Shown here: positions 35,697 to 44,528 of the stretch, piece by piece
How the letters are laid out: each line of letters starts with the position of its first letter
Position numbering within the stretch: position 1 is the stretch's first letter
NCBI GenBank assembly: GCA_900120415.1
Contig: FQLW01000006.1
Coordinates: forward strand, 1,178,001-1,242,000
Length of the DNA stretch: 64,000 nt
Source of the DNA: Urmitella timonensis
GTDB taxonomy: Bacteria > Actinomycetota > Actinomycetes > Actinomycetales > Actinomycetaceae
Reading direction: 5' to 3'
The notes under the pieces: generated by a model
What the model was told of the DNA's origin: nothing
Database searches by the model: none
Seen by the model: only the letters and a program-made list of their open reading frames with translations
Translations under genes and position numbers: made by a program

Positions 35697-37247
35697 TTAC
35701 GCTGTTAATGCCCGAATCATTGGTGACATTTTGGTTTCAGTCTCGACCAGTTCGCGCTGAGGATTAGAATCCCCCATAATGCCAGCACCAGCAATAACTC
35801 GGTAAATATCGCCACGGGAATGATGCCGCTGCGCGCACCGCAACGCGATTGCCCATTCGCCCTCGCCACTGGCATCCATCCAGCCTATTGGGGCAGCGTA
35901 ACGCCCCCGATTCATTGCTTCTAGTTCGCTAAGGCGGGCTGCTGCAACTTCGCGCGGTTTGCCGCACACAGCCGCGGTGGGGTGTAAAGCTCCAGCAGCG
36001 CTCAGCGAGGTTACGCCCTGGTCTGCTAGGTTTTCGGCAGTAATATCGGTTGCTAAATGGGTAACATACCCTAGGCGGAGTAGCCGCGGGGAGGGGACTT
36101 GCAAATCGAGACCGAGGTTCACAAGTGATTCTTCGGCGCTTTGCACCGCTAATCGGTGTTCTAGCTGCTCTTTAGGGTCGGTAAAGAGATAATTCTCCTT
36201 GGTGGGAATAGCCGAGCCAGCCAGGACGCGGCACAGCAGTTTCCCGTCCAGAACGCTGGCTAGCATCTCGGGGCTAGCTCCCACCAGGTCGTCTATCGCA
36301 TATGTCCAACAGTTTGGGTATTGATTTGCGAGGTAGTTTGTGACTCTAAGTAAAGAAATCTCCTGGTCAAAGCGAAGTTGTATGTCGCGGGCGAGTACGA
36401 TTTTCTCGGCTCTACCACTTTGAATTTCGCTTCGTGCTCGCCCTACTGCCTGCATCCAGGCTTGCGGATTTAGATGAGGATAGCTTTTCTCGATACAGAC
36501 TGGAGCGCTTTCCCCGCCGTGACTGGGCATTTTTGCCTGCAGGGTCGCTGGTTTCGCTACGGCTAATGTGGGGTCAGAGGGACACCCCTTAGTTATTGTT
36601 TGCCTGGAGTTAGTGGTTAATTTGTCGCTTCGCGTTTGGAAGGAAACTGGCTCGCATCCTTGAGAATTACTATTCTCACCTTGTAAACGCGCCTGCCAAA
36701 GCCAGGTTCCACTATCAGTGCTTACCACCGCGAGGGCTGGTATTAGCAAAATGGAGGGAGTGGAGGGACTGAAACCGAAACTACCGAATACCAGCGGCCA
36801 GTTAGGTGTCGAATCTGCTTTGTTTCCATCAAACTGAGCGCTAGTTTCTTTCCGGAAAATAGGATTATCAGTGTTGGCGGCAAGGGGCGCGGGCTGAGAG
36901 TCGGAAGGATATTCCTGATTCGCATTACCGTTTGGGAAAATAGTGGTGTTATATATTTGGTTTCTAAGGTTTTGACTGTGTGAGCACAGCTTTTGCCAGG
37001 TGGTTTGGGCTTTATGGAAACTGTCTGTCCCGCTAAAAGATTCCTGCCACGCTATCCCTATTCCGGCTATCTTCAGGCGCTGTCCGCTCCATACGGTCAG
37101 GGCGTTTTCCGCGGGTAACTGCGCGGAAAGTCGCTGCTGATTTTGCTGTAGATACGCAATTAGCTGGTCGAACTGGCAGCCGTGTTCGCTCAGCCGGCAT
37201 ACGTGGTACTGCAAAACTTTGCTTGCGGATAGGCTGTATGGGCACAC
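35697..37247 (-). CDS. menF: Isochorismate synthase, menaquinone-type
   Basis: Converts chorismate to isochorismate, feeding MenD. The C-terminal chorismate-binding domain is complete: AEKIVLARDIQLRF with the catalytic lysine, DLVGASPEMLASVLDGKLLC, AGSAIPTKE, SLSAAGALHPTAAVCGKP and the metal/product motif GIMGDSNPQRELVETETKM at the end. The N-terminal 100 residues are typical, but about 150 residues between them and the core (around residues 110-255) are poorly conserved and rich in Ser, Thr, Asn and Gln, another insertion like those in the other men genes. GTG 37247 is preceded by GAGGAA. An EntC or salicylate role is less likely given menBCDE nearby. Confidence 0.9.
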   Translation of the reverse strand: MCPYSLSASKVLQYHVCRLSEHGCQFDQLIAYLQQNQQRLSAQLPAENALTVWSGQRLKIAGIGIAWQESFSGTDSFHKAQTTWQKLCSHSQNLRNQIYNTTIFPNGNANQEYPSDSQPAPLAANTDNPIFRKETSAQFDGNKADSTPNWPLVFGSFGFSPSTPSILLIPALAVVSTDSGTWLWQARLQGENSNSQGCEPVSFQTRSDKLTTNSRQTITKGCPSDPTLAVAKPATLQAKMPSHGGESAPVCIEKSYPHLNPQAWMQAVGRARSEIQSGRAEKIVLARDIQLRFDQEISLLRVTNYLANQYPNCWTYAIDDLVGASPEMLASVLDGKLLCRVLAGSAIPTKENYLFTDPKEQLEHRLAVQSAEESLVNLGLDLQVPSPRLLRLGYVTHLATDITAENLADQGVTSLSAAGALHPTAAVCGKPREVAAARLSELEAMNRGRYAAPIGWMDASGEGEWAIALRCAQRHHSRGDIYRVIAGAGIMGDSNPQRELVETETKMSPMIRALTA

Positions 37248-37366
37248 GATTCCTCATGATAGGTCAGGAAGCTGCTAGAAACGAACCGATTTGCTGCATG
37301 AGGGCTTTCTTGGGTGAGTTACTGGGGTGTTACATCTTTCGGGCAGCGCTTGATTCTCACGTTAAT

Positions 37367-39458
37367 GCCCTCCGCAGGCGGAAATGTTTCGGGAGGGCGG
37401 AAATGTCATGGGAGGGTGAAAAAGTTGCGCCGACCTGAAACCGGGAGGGTGACTATGTCTGCGGAGGGTGAAAATGTCACGGGAGGGTGAAAATGTTGCC
37501 ACTAACGCCACAAAATCGCCCTCCCTGTACAGAATCACCCTCCCGATTTGCTGCTAAGACTTAAAAAAGAGGGTTTGCGCGCGAACTGGGAGGGTGCTTT
37601 TGTCTGCGGAGGGCGGAAATGTCATGGGAGGGTGAAAAAGTTGCGCCGACCTGAAACCGGGAGGGTGACTATGTCTGCGGAGGGTGAAAATGTCACGGGA
37701 GGGTGAAAATGTTGCCACTAACGCCACAAAATCGCCCTCCCTGTACAGAATCACCCTCCCGATTTGTAGTTAAGACTTAAAAAAGAGGGTTTGCGCGCGA
37801 ACTGGGAGGGTGCTTTTGTCTGTGGAGGGCGGAAATGTCATGGGAGGGTGAAAAAGTTGCGCCGACCTGAAACCGGGAGGGTGACTATGTCTGCGGAGGG
37901 TGAAAATGTCACGGGAGGGTGAAAATGTTGCCACTAACGCCACAAAATCGCCCTCCCTGTACAGAATCACCCTCCCGATTTGTAGTTAAGACTTAAAAAA
38001 GAGGGTTTGTGCGCGAACTGGGAGGGTGCTTTTGTCTGTGGAGGGCGGAAACGTCACGGGAGGGCGGAAATGTCACTGCTAATGCCAAAAATCGCCCTCC
38101 CTATGCAGAACCACCCTCCCGATGTAAAACCACCCTCCTGAACTAGCCATAACTGTCTCCTAATCCCTCAAATCCCAGCCAATCTGCACCTCAAACCGTA
38201 ACTGGGAGGGTGCTTTTGTCTGCGGAGGGCGGAAAGGTCGCCTAGACCTGGAACTGGGAGGGTGAAAATGTTATGCCGACCTGAAACCGGGAGGGCGATA
38301 TGGTCTGTGGAGGGTGGAAATGTTGCGGGAGGGTGAAAAGTCGCCGCTAATGGCACAAAACCACCCTCCTTGTGCAGAACCGCCCTCCTGATTTGTAGTT
38401 AAGACCTAAATAAGAGGGTTTGTACGTGAACTGAGAGGGTGCTTTTGTCTGTGGAGGGTGGAAACGTTGCGGGAGGGTGGAAATGTCAGCTCTAATGCCA
38501 TAAAACCACCCTCCTTGTGCAGAACCGCCCTCCTGATTTGTAGGTAAGACTTAAAAAAGAGGGTTTGCGCGTGAACTGGGAGTGTGAAAATGTTATGCCG
38601 ACCTGAAACCGGGAGGGTGCCTATGTCTTTGGAGGGTGAAAATGTTGCGTGAGGGCGGAAATGTCAGCGCTAATGCCATAAAACCACCCTCCCGATGTAA
38701 AACCACCCTCCCTATGCAAAATCGCCCTCCTGATTTGCTGCTAAGAGCTAAATAAGAGGGTTTGTACGTGAACTGGGACGGTGAATATGTCTGCGGAGGG
38801 CGGAAAGGTTGCATAGACCTGGAACTGGGAGGGTGAAAATGTTATGCCGACCTGAAACCGGGAGGGTGACTATGTCTGTGGAGGGCGGAAACGTCACGGG
38901 AGGGCGAAAATGTCACCGTTAATGCCACAAAATTGCCCTCCCTGTGCAGAATCACCCTCCTGATGCAAAAACACACTCCCTATGCAATATCGCCCTCCCG
39001 ATACGAAATCCCCCTCCCTAACTAGCCATAACTGTCTCCTAATCCCTCAAATCCCAGCCAATCTGCACCTATAACCGTAACTGGGAGGGTGCTTTTGTCT
39101 GCGGAGGGTGAAAATGTCACGGGAGGGCGGAAATGTCACTGCTAATGCCATAAAACCACCCTCCCGATGTAAAACCGCCCTCCTTGTGCAGAATCGCCCT
39201 CCCGATTTGTAGTTAAGACTTAAATAAGAGGGTTTGTGTGTGAACTGGGAGGGTGCTTTTGTCTGCGGAGGGCGGAAATGTCAGCGCTAATGCCACAAAA
39301 CCGCCCTCCTTGTGCAGAATCGCCCTCCCGATTTGTAATTAAGACTTAAAAAAGAGGGTTTGTGCGTGAACTGGGAGGGTGATTATGTCTGTGGAGGGCG
39401 GAAAAGTCGCGTAGACCCAGAACTGGGAGGGTGATTATGTCTGTGGAGGGCGGAAAGG
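37367..39458. repeat. GGGAGGGTG-type repeat array B, between menF and rpsL
   Basis: About 2.1 kb of tandem units, the reverse complement of the family in array A. In the first part the period is exactly 216 bp: CCGGGAGGGTGACTATGTCTG recurs at 37441, 37657 and 37873 with almost no change. Later units are degenerate and rearranged. Each unit includes GGGAGGGTGAAAATGT blocks, the segment TTGTAGTTAAGACTTAAAAAAGAGGGTTTG, and CACTAACGCCACAAAATCGCCCTCC. Short open frames in it are repeat artefacts. The array starts about 120 bp upstream of menF and is oriented towards menF as array A is towards menB. Confidence 0.9.
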
Positions 39459-39553
39459 ACAGTAATCCGTCGCCATCGACAAAGCATGAGAGAGCGCAGC
39501 TTGAACAAACCCATGGAATCAGTCACAAAACTGCAAATAATTCGTAGTCAGGT

Positions 39554-39582
39554 TTGACCCTTCACCGCTCCGTAGCTAATTT
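39554..39582 (+). promoter_or_regulatory. Candidate promoter of the str operon
   Basis: TTGACC (39554-39559) and TAATTT (39577-39582) are separated by 17 bp. It would give a leader of about 320 nt before rpsL. The remaining 39459-39911 shows no gene; the leader is GC-rich and could fold. Confidence 0.5.
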
Positions 39583-39911
39583 TAATAACGGTGCCCGCGA
39601 TACCGGGCTCCAGAGATGCGTTCGTTACGCAAGCTCCTGGGCAACCAGTTGCAGCCGCCGGCTTAAACTGTAAAAGTCCAGTTCGCTCAGTTACGGCGCA
39701 AACTAGCCAGATTTTCTGGCGCGGGCTCTTCTGCTTTGAGCTCCGGACGTAAAGGGTAAGTCAGTCAGGCGTAATCCGCTGACCACCTAGGCAAGCATCC
39801 TGCAGCCTTGACCTTGCGGACCGGCCCCAGCGGTGGATTATGCCCGTTTCTGGGGTCAGATATTTCGGTACCGCGTGGCAATAGTTTAGACATTCAGTAA
39901 CAGGAGAAGTA

Positions 39912-40286
39912 GTGCCTACCATCCAACAGTTGGTCCGCAAAGGACGCTCAACTAAGAAGGCGAAGAGTAAAACTCGCGCGCTAAAGGGTTCCCCTCAGCG
40001 TCGTGGCGTTTGCACTCGTGTTTACACCACCACCCCAAAGAAGCCGAACTCGGCGTTGCGGAAAGTGGCGCGTGTGCGCCTATCCAGCGGTATTGAAGTA
40101 ACCGCTTACATTCCCGGTGAGGGACATAATCTGCAAGAACACTCCATCGTGCTGGTGCGCGGTGGACGTGTAAAGGATTTGCCCGGTGTGCGTTTCCACA
40201 TCGTGCGCGGTGCGCTGGACACCCAGGGTGTTCGTGACCGCAGCCAGGGTCGATCCAAGTACGGCGCAAAGAAGGAGAAGAAGTAG
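39912..40286 (+). CDS. rpsL: 30S ribosomal protein S12
   Basis: Decoding-centre protein of the small subunit. The 124 residues are standard: [35 protein letters not shown] with the streptomycin-site lysine of wild type, [28 protein letters not shown] and the basic tail [15 protein letters not shown] 39912 follows AGGAGAAG. First gene of the str operon; rpsG begins 1 bp after its stop. Lys in TPKKPNS and in VKDLPG indicate a streptomycin-sensitive type allele (inference from known resistance positions). Confidence 0.98.
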   Translation: MPTIQQLVRKGRSTKKAKSKTRALKGSPQRRGVCTRVYTTTPKKPNSALRKVARVRLSSGIEVTAYIPGEGHNLQEHSIVLVRGGRVKDLPGVRFHIVRGALDTQGVRDRSQGRSKYGAKKEKK

Positions 40287-40287
40287 T

Positions 40288-40758
40288 ATGCCTCGTAAAG
40301 GTCCAGCTCCTAAGCGCCCTTTGGCAGTTGATCCGGTTTACAACTCGACCATTGTTACCCAATTGGTCAATCGGGTTCTGCTAGATGGCAAGAAATCATT
40401 GGCGGAACGTATTGTTTACGGCGCACTCGAGGGTGTACGTGAACGTACCGAGCAAGAACCGGTCAGCGTCCTCAAACGGGCTATGGAGAATGTTCGCCCC
40501 GCACTTGAGGTGCGTTCTCGCCGCGTTGGTGGCGCCACCTATCAGGTACCGGTAGAGGTTCGTCCTGCTCGGGCAACCACTTTGGCTTTGCGCTGGTTGG
40601 TTGATTATTCACGCCAACGTCGCGAAAAGACTATGACCGAACGCCTCATGAACGAGATTTTGGATGCTTCCAACGGCCTGGGTGCTGCGGTGAAGCGTCG
40701 TGAAGATATGCACAAGATGGCGGAGTCCAACAAGGCTTTCGCTCATTACCGCTGGTAA
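40288..40758 (+). CDS. rpsG: 30S ribosomal protein S7
   Basis: Binds the 3' major domain of 16S rRNA and nucleates 30S head assembly; repressor of the str operon in some bacteria. 156 residues from ATG 40288 ([18 protein letters not shown]), with GAAGGAG upstream and 1 bp after rpsL. The open frame extends upstream to 40186 but that part overlaps rps[32 protein letters not shown] and [25 protein letters not shown] are typical. Confidence 0.98.
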   Translation: MPRKGPAPKRPLAVDPVYNSTIVTQLVNRVLLDGKKSLAERIVYGALEGVRERTEQEPVSVLKRAMENVRPALEVRSRRVGGATYQVPVEVRPARATTLALRWLVDYSRQRREKTMTERLMNEILDASNGLGAAVKRREDMHKMAESNKAFAHYRW

Positions 40759-40779
40759 ACCTAACCGGAAGGAACGATT

Positions 40780-42933
40780 GTGGCATTAGAAGTGCTTGCT
40801 GACCTCTCTCAGGTTCGCAACATTGGCATCATGGCTCACATTGATGCTGGTAAAACCACTGTAACCGAACGCATCCTGTATTACACGGGCATCAACTACA
40901 AGATTGGGGAAACCCATGATGGTGCCGGAACTATGGACTGGATGGAGCAGGAAAAAGAACGCGGTATCACCATTACTTCCGCGGCTACTACCTGTTTTTG
41001 GAACGGTCAGCAGATTAACATTATTGACACCCCTGGTCACGTTGATTTCACTGTAGAGGTAGAGCGCTCCCTGCGCGTCCTTGATGGTGCTGTCGCGGTT
41101 TTCGATGGCAAAGAGGGCGTAGAGCCCCAGTCGGAAACCGTTTGGCGTCAAGCTGACAAGTATGATGTTCCCCGTATCTGCTTCATCAACAAGATGGACA
41201 AGCTCGGTGCGGACTTCTACTACTCGGTAAAGACCATTGAGGATCGTTTGCACGCCCGCCCGGTGGTTATGGTGCTGCCGATTGGCGCGGAAGCTGATTT
41301 CAAAGGGATTGTAGATTTGCTAGAAATGAAAGCAGTCTACTTCCCCGAGACTTTCAGTGCCGAGCAGGCTCAAAAGGCTGGCGGCAAGGTTAAAGAGGGC
41401 GACGCTACTCTTGGTGCGGTGCTTGAATACGCCGAGATTCCGGACGATTTGAAAGATCGCGCCGTTGAATACCGTGAAAAGCTGATTGACACCGCCGCGG
41501 AAGCTAATGACGAATTGATGGAGGCTTACCTAGAAAACGGTGAGCTAAGCAATGAGCAGATTATTGCCGGTATCCGCGAACTCACTTTGAAGAGCGAAAT
41601 CTACCCGGTATTTGCGGGTAGTGCTTTCAAGAATAAAGGCGTACAGCCGGTTCTAGATGCTGTTTTGCGTTATTTGCCTTCGCCGTTAGATGTTCCTGCT
41701 CTTGAAGGTCATCTGCCCGGGGATGAGGAAAAGACAGTTCTTTGCCCTCCGAAAAACGATGCTCCTTTCGCTGCCTTGGCGTTCAAGATTGCCGCGCATC
41801 CTTTCTATGGCAAGCTAACTTATGTCCGGATTTATTCCGGGCAGATTAAGGCTGGGTCTAACCTGACTAACGCCACCAAGGATAAGAAAGAACGCGTTGG
41901 CAAGATTTTCCAGATGCACTCTAACAAGGAAAATCCGATTGAGGTCGCGCACGCAGGTAATATCTATGCGTTTGTGGGGCTTAAAGATGTTACTACTGGC
42001 GATACCCTCTGCGAGAGTTCTCATCCGGTAGTGCTAGAGTCTATGAACTTCCCCGATCCGGTTATCCACGTGGCGATTGAGCCTAAGACTAAGGCTGACC
42101 AAGAGAAACTGGGCATTGCTATTCAGCGTCTGGCGGAAGAAGACCCGACCTTCACGGTTCGTCTCGATGACGAAACTGGTCAGACCGTTATCGGCGGTAT
42201 GGGCGAGCTACACTTGGACGTGCTGGTAGATAGGATGAAGCGTGAGTTCCACGTGGAAGCAAACGTGGGCGCACCGATGGTTGCTTATCGCGAAACTATC
42301 CGCAAGACGGTAGAGGATGTAGAGTACACTCACAAGAAGCAGACTGGTGGTTCTGGTCAGTTCGCTAAAGTACTGGTTACTTTCGAACCGCTTCCTTTGG
42401 ATGCGGAAGAACCGTACGAGTTTGTAAACAAGATTACTGGTGGACGTATTCCGCGTGAATATATTCCGTCGGTCGATCACGGCATTCGCGAAGCCATGGA
42501 GGGAGGCGTTTTGGCTGGTTATCCTTTGACCGGTATCAAAGCAACCCTGACGGATGGTGCTTACCATGACGTAGACTCTTCGGAAATGGCTTTCAAGATT
42601 GCTGGTAACATGGTTTTGAGGGAGGGTGCACGTCGCGCCAAGCCCGTATTGCTCGAACCGATTATGGCCGTTGAGGTCAGAACTCCGGAAGAGTATATGG
42701 GTGACGTGATGGGTGACCTTTCTTCTCGCCGCGGATTCATTCAGTCCATGGATGACGTGAACGGAGTGAAAGAAGTCCGGGCAAAGGTTCCGCTGTCGGA
42801 AATGTTTGGTTACGTGGGTGACCTGCGGTCTAAGACCCAGGGACGTGCGGTATATACCATGCAGTTCGACAGCTACGATGAGGTTCCGAAGTCGGTTGCT
42901 GAGGAAGTCATCGCTAAGACCCGAGGCGAATAG
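40780..42933 (+). CDS. fusA: Translation elongation factor G
   Basis: GTPase driving ribosomal translocation. 717 residues from GTG 40780 (GGAAGGA upstream). G1 [13 protein letters not shown] near residues 20-30, switch region [14 protein letters not shown]3 [16 protein letters not shown]4 [10 protein letters not shown]; domain [17 protein letters not shown] onwards; domain [14 protein letters not shown] and [23 protein letters not shown]; domain [22 protein letters not shown]. 21 bp after rpsG. Confidence 0.98.
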   Translation: MALEVLADLSQVRNIGIMAHIDAGKTTVTERILYYTGINYKIGETHDGAGTMDWMEQEKERGITITSAATTCFWNGQQINIIDTPGHVDFTVEVERSLRVLDGAVAVFDGKEGVEPQSETVWRQADKYDVPRICFINKMDKLGADFYYSVKTIEDRLHARPVVMVLPIGAEADFKGIVDLLEMKAVYFPETFSAEQAQKAGGKVKEGDATLGAVLEYAEIPDDLKDRAVEYREKLIDTAAEANDELMEAYLENGELSNEQIIAGIRELTLKSEIYPVFAGSAFKNKGVQPVLDAVLRYLPSPLDVPALEGHLPGDEEKTVLCPPKNDAPFAALAFKIAAHPFYGKLTYVRIYSGQIKAGSNLTNATKDKKERVGKIFQMHSNKENPIEVAHAGNIYAFVGLKDVTTGDTLCESSHPVVLESMNFPDPVIHVAIEPKTKADQEKLGIAIQRLAEEDPTFTVRLDDETGQTVIGGMGELHLDVLVDRMKREFHVEANVGAPMVAYRETIRKTVEDVEYTHKKQTGGSGQFAKVLVTFEPLPLDAEEPYEFVNKITGGRIPREYIPSVDHGIREAMEGGVLAGYPLTGIKATLTDGAYHDVDSSEMAFKIAGNMVLREGARRAKPVLLEPIMAVEVRTPEEYMGDVMGDLSSRRGFIQSMDDVNGVKEVRAKVPLSEMFGYVGDLRSKTQGRAVYTMQFDSYDEVPKSVAEEVIAKTRGE

Positions 42934-43059
42934 CCCTCGCGGGTGCCTTTATTTTATTAAATATCACAAATAACCCGTAGGAGATCATTCGCGTTGGGTG
43001 TTAGCCTTAACAGTGACAACCAAGCGATAGATAACTACCCGAGTCCAGGAGGACATTAA

Positions 43060-44250
43060 TTGGCTAAGGCTAAGTACGAGCGGACTAAACCGCACGTTAA
43101 TATCGGTACTATTGGGCACGTAGACCACGGCAAGACCACCTTGACCGCGGCAATCACCAAAGTGCTGCACGACACCTATCCGGAACTGAATGCGTTTACT
43201 CCTTTCGAGGACGTAGACAACGCTCCGGAAGAGCGTGAACGCGGGATTACTATTAACGTTTCCCACGTTGAATACCAGACTGAAAAGCGTCACTACGCAC
43301 ACGTAGACGCTCCTGGTCACGCTGACTACATCAAGAACATGATTACTGGTGCTGCTCAGATGGACGGCGCAATCCTGGTGGTTGCCGCTACTGACGGTCC
43401 TATGGCTCAGACTCGCGAGCACGTACTGCTTGCTCGTCAGGTGGGCGTTCCGGCAATCCTGGTTGCTCTGAACAAGTGCGACATGGTTGATGACGACGAG
43501 ATGCTGGAACTGGTTGAGGAAGAATGCCGCGACCTGCTCTCCAGCCAGGACTTCGATGGAGATAACGCTCCTATCGTTCGTGTTTCCGCTTTGAAGGCGC
43601 TTGAGGGCGACGAACAGTGGGTTGGTCAGGTTAAGGCGCTTATGGATGCGGTGGACGAGTTCATTCCGGAACCCACCCGCGATTTGGATAAGCCTTTCTT
43701 GATGCCGATCGAGGACGTGTTCACCATTACTGGTCGTGGCACCGTGGTTACCGGTCGTGTTGAGCGCGGTAAGCTGCCTTTGAACTCCGAGGTTGAGATT
43801 CTGGGTATCCGTGATCCGCAGAAGACCACTGTTACCGGTATCGAGACTTTCCACAAGTCTATGGATCAGGCTGAAGCTGGTGACAACACCGGTCTGTTGC
43901 TGCGTGGTATCAAGCGTGAAGACGTTGAGCGCGGTCAGGTTGTGGTTGCTCCTGGTTCTATCACCACTCACACCCAGTTCGAGGGTCAGGTCTACATCTT
44001 GAAGAAGGACGAGGGTGGCCGTCACAAGAGCTTCTACTCTGGCTACCGTCCTCAGTTCTACTTCCGTACCACTGACGTGACTGGCGTTATCACCCTGCCC
44101 GAGGGCAAGGAAATGGTTATGCCTGGCGACACCACTGAAATCTCGGTAGAGCTGATTCAGCCTATCGCTATGGAGGTTGGTCTGGGCTTCGCTATTCGTG
44201 AAGGTGGTCGTACCGTTGGTTCCGGTCGTGTAACCAAGATTGATCTGTAA
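43060..44250 (+). CDS. tuf: Translation elongation factor Tu
   Basis: GTPase delivering aminoacyl-tRNA to the ribosome. 396 residues. [10 protein letters not shown] begins at residue 19, [20 protein letters not shown] follows, then [11 protein letters not shown]; domain [25 protein letters not shown]; domain [17 protein letters not shown] and a standard end [10 protein letters not shown]. The TTG start at 43060 is set by AGGAGGA eight bases upstream and by the conserved N terminus [13 protein letters not shown]. Last gene of the str operon, 126 bp after fusA, and closed by a strong terminator. The 346-codon open frame on the opposite strand is a shadow. Confidence 0.98.
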   Translation: MAKAKYERTKPHVNIGTIGHVDHGKTTLTAAITKVLHDTYPELNAFTPFEDVDNAPEERERGITINVSHVEYQTEKRHYAHVDAPGHADYIKNMITGAAQMDGAILVVAATDGPMAQTREHVLLARQVGVPAILVALNKCDMVDDDEMLELVEEECRDLLSSQDFDGDNAPIVRVSALKALEGDEQWVGQVKALMDAVDEFIPEPTRDLDKPFLMPIEDVFTITGRGTVVTGRVERGKLPLNSEVEILGIRDPQKTTVTGIETFHKSMDQAEAGDNTGLLLRGIKREDVERGQVVVAPGSITTHTQFEGQVYILKKDEGGRHKSFYSGYRPQFYFRTTDVTGVITLPEGKEMVMPGDTTEISVELIQPIAMEVGLGFAIREGGRTVGSGRVTKIDL

Positions 44251-44282
44251 ACTAATCTGACGATTAGTTTCTAATCTTTTTA

Positions 44283-44321
44283 GTTGTGCCTGGGAGGTTA
44301 TCTCCCAGGCACAACTTTTTT
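44283..44321 (+). terminator. Rho-independent terminator of the str operon
   Basis: GTTGTGCCTGGGAG (44283-44296) pairs perfectly with 44302-44315 around a 5-base loop, followed by six T. Confidence 0.95.
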
Positions 44322-44441
44322 ATTGCTGGTGGCGGAGTAGTGCTCGGATAACACTCCCGGTTTGACTATGGGCGTAAAGTCCTAGTGGTGACGGCACAAT
44401 CTGAGTTTTATAAAAATAGCCGATTTTTCTTCGTTAAAATC

Positions 44442-44471
44442 TTGTTATCTTGATTGTGGTAAAGCTATAAT
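44442..44471 (+). promoter_or_regulatory. Candidate promoter of the pilus locus
   Basis: TTGTTA (44442-44447), 18 bp spacer, TATAAT (44466-44471). Transcription would start near 44478, so the poly-G tract lies in the leader. Confidence 0.6.
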
Positions 44472-44509
44472 AATACTTAATTAACGGTAGTTCCCTCCCT
44501 CACTTTGTT

Positions 44510-44519
44510 GGGGGGGGGG
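44510..44519 (+). promoter_or_regulatory. Poly-G tract (10 G) in the pilus tip gene initiation region
   Basis: Ten consecutive G residues end 9 bases before ATG 44529. CCCTCCC at 44493-44499 can pair with the tract, so tract length could set both ribosome-site strength and its masking. A frame also runs through the tract from TTG 44505, so length change could alternatively act as an in-frame/out-of-frame switch. Confidence 0.7.
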
Positions 44520-44528
44520 ATTACTCAT

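Noticed and set aside
37554-38814. Short open frames inside array B on the minus strand, two of them nearly identical and 216 bp apart
   Set aside because: They are frames through tandem repeat units; they do not persist in the degenerate units and show no protein-like conservation.
40186-40287. Extended rpsG start inside rpsL
   Set aside because: The conserved S7 N terminus begins at ATG 40288 with its own GAAGGAG site.
42985-44025. 346-codon open frame antisense to tuf
   Set aside because: It is the complement of the highly biased tuf coding sequence, has no ribosome site or family resemblance, and EF-Tu on the other strand is certain.
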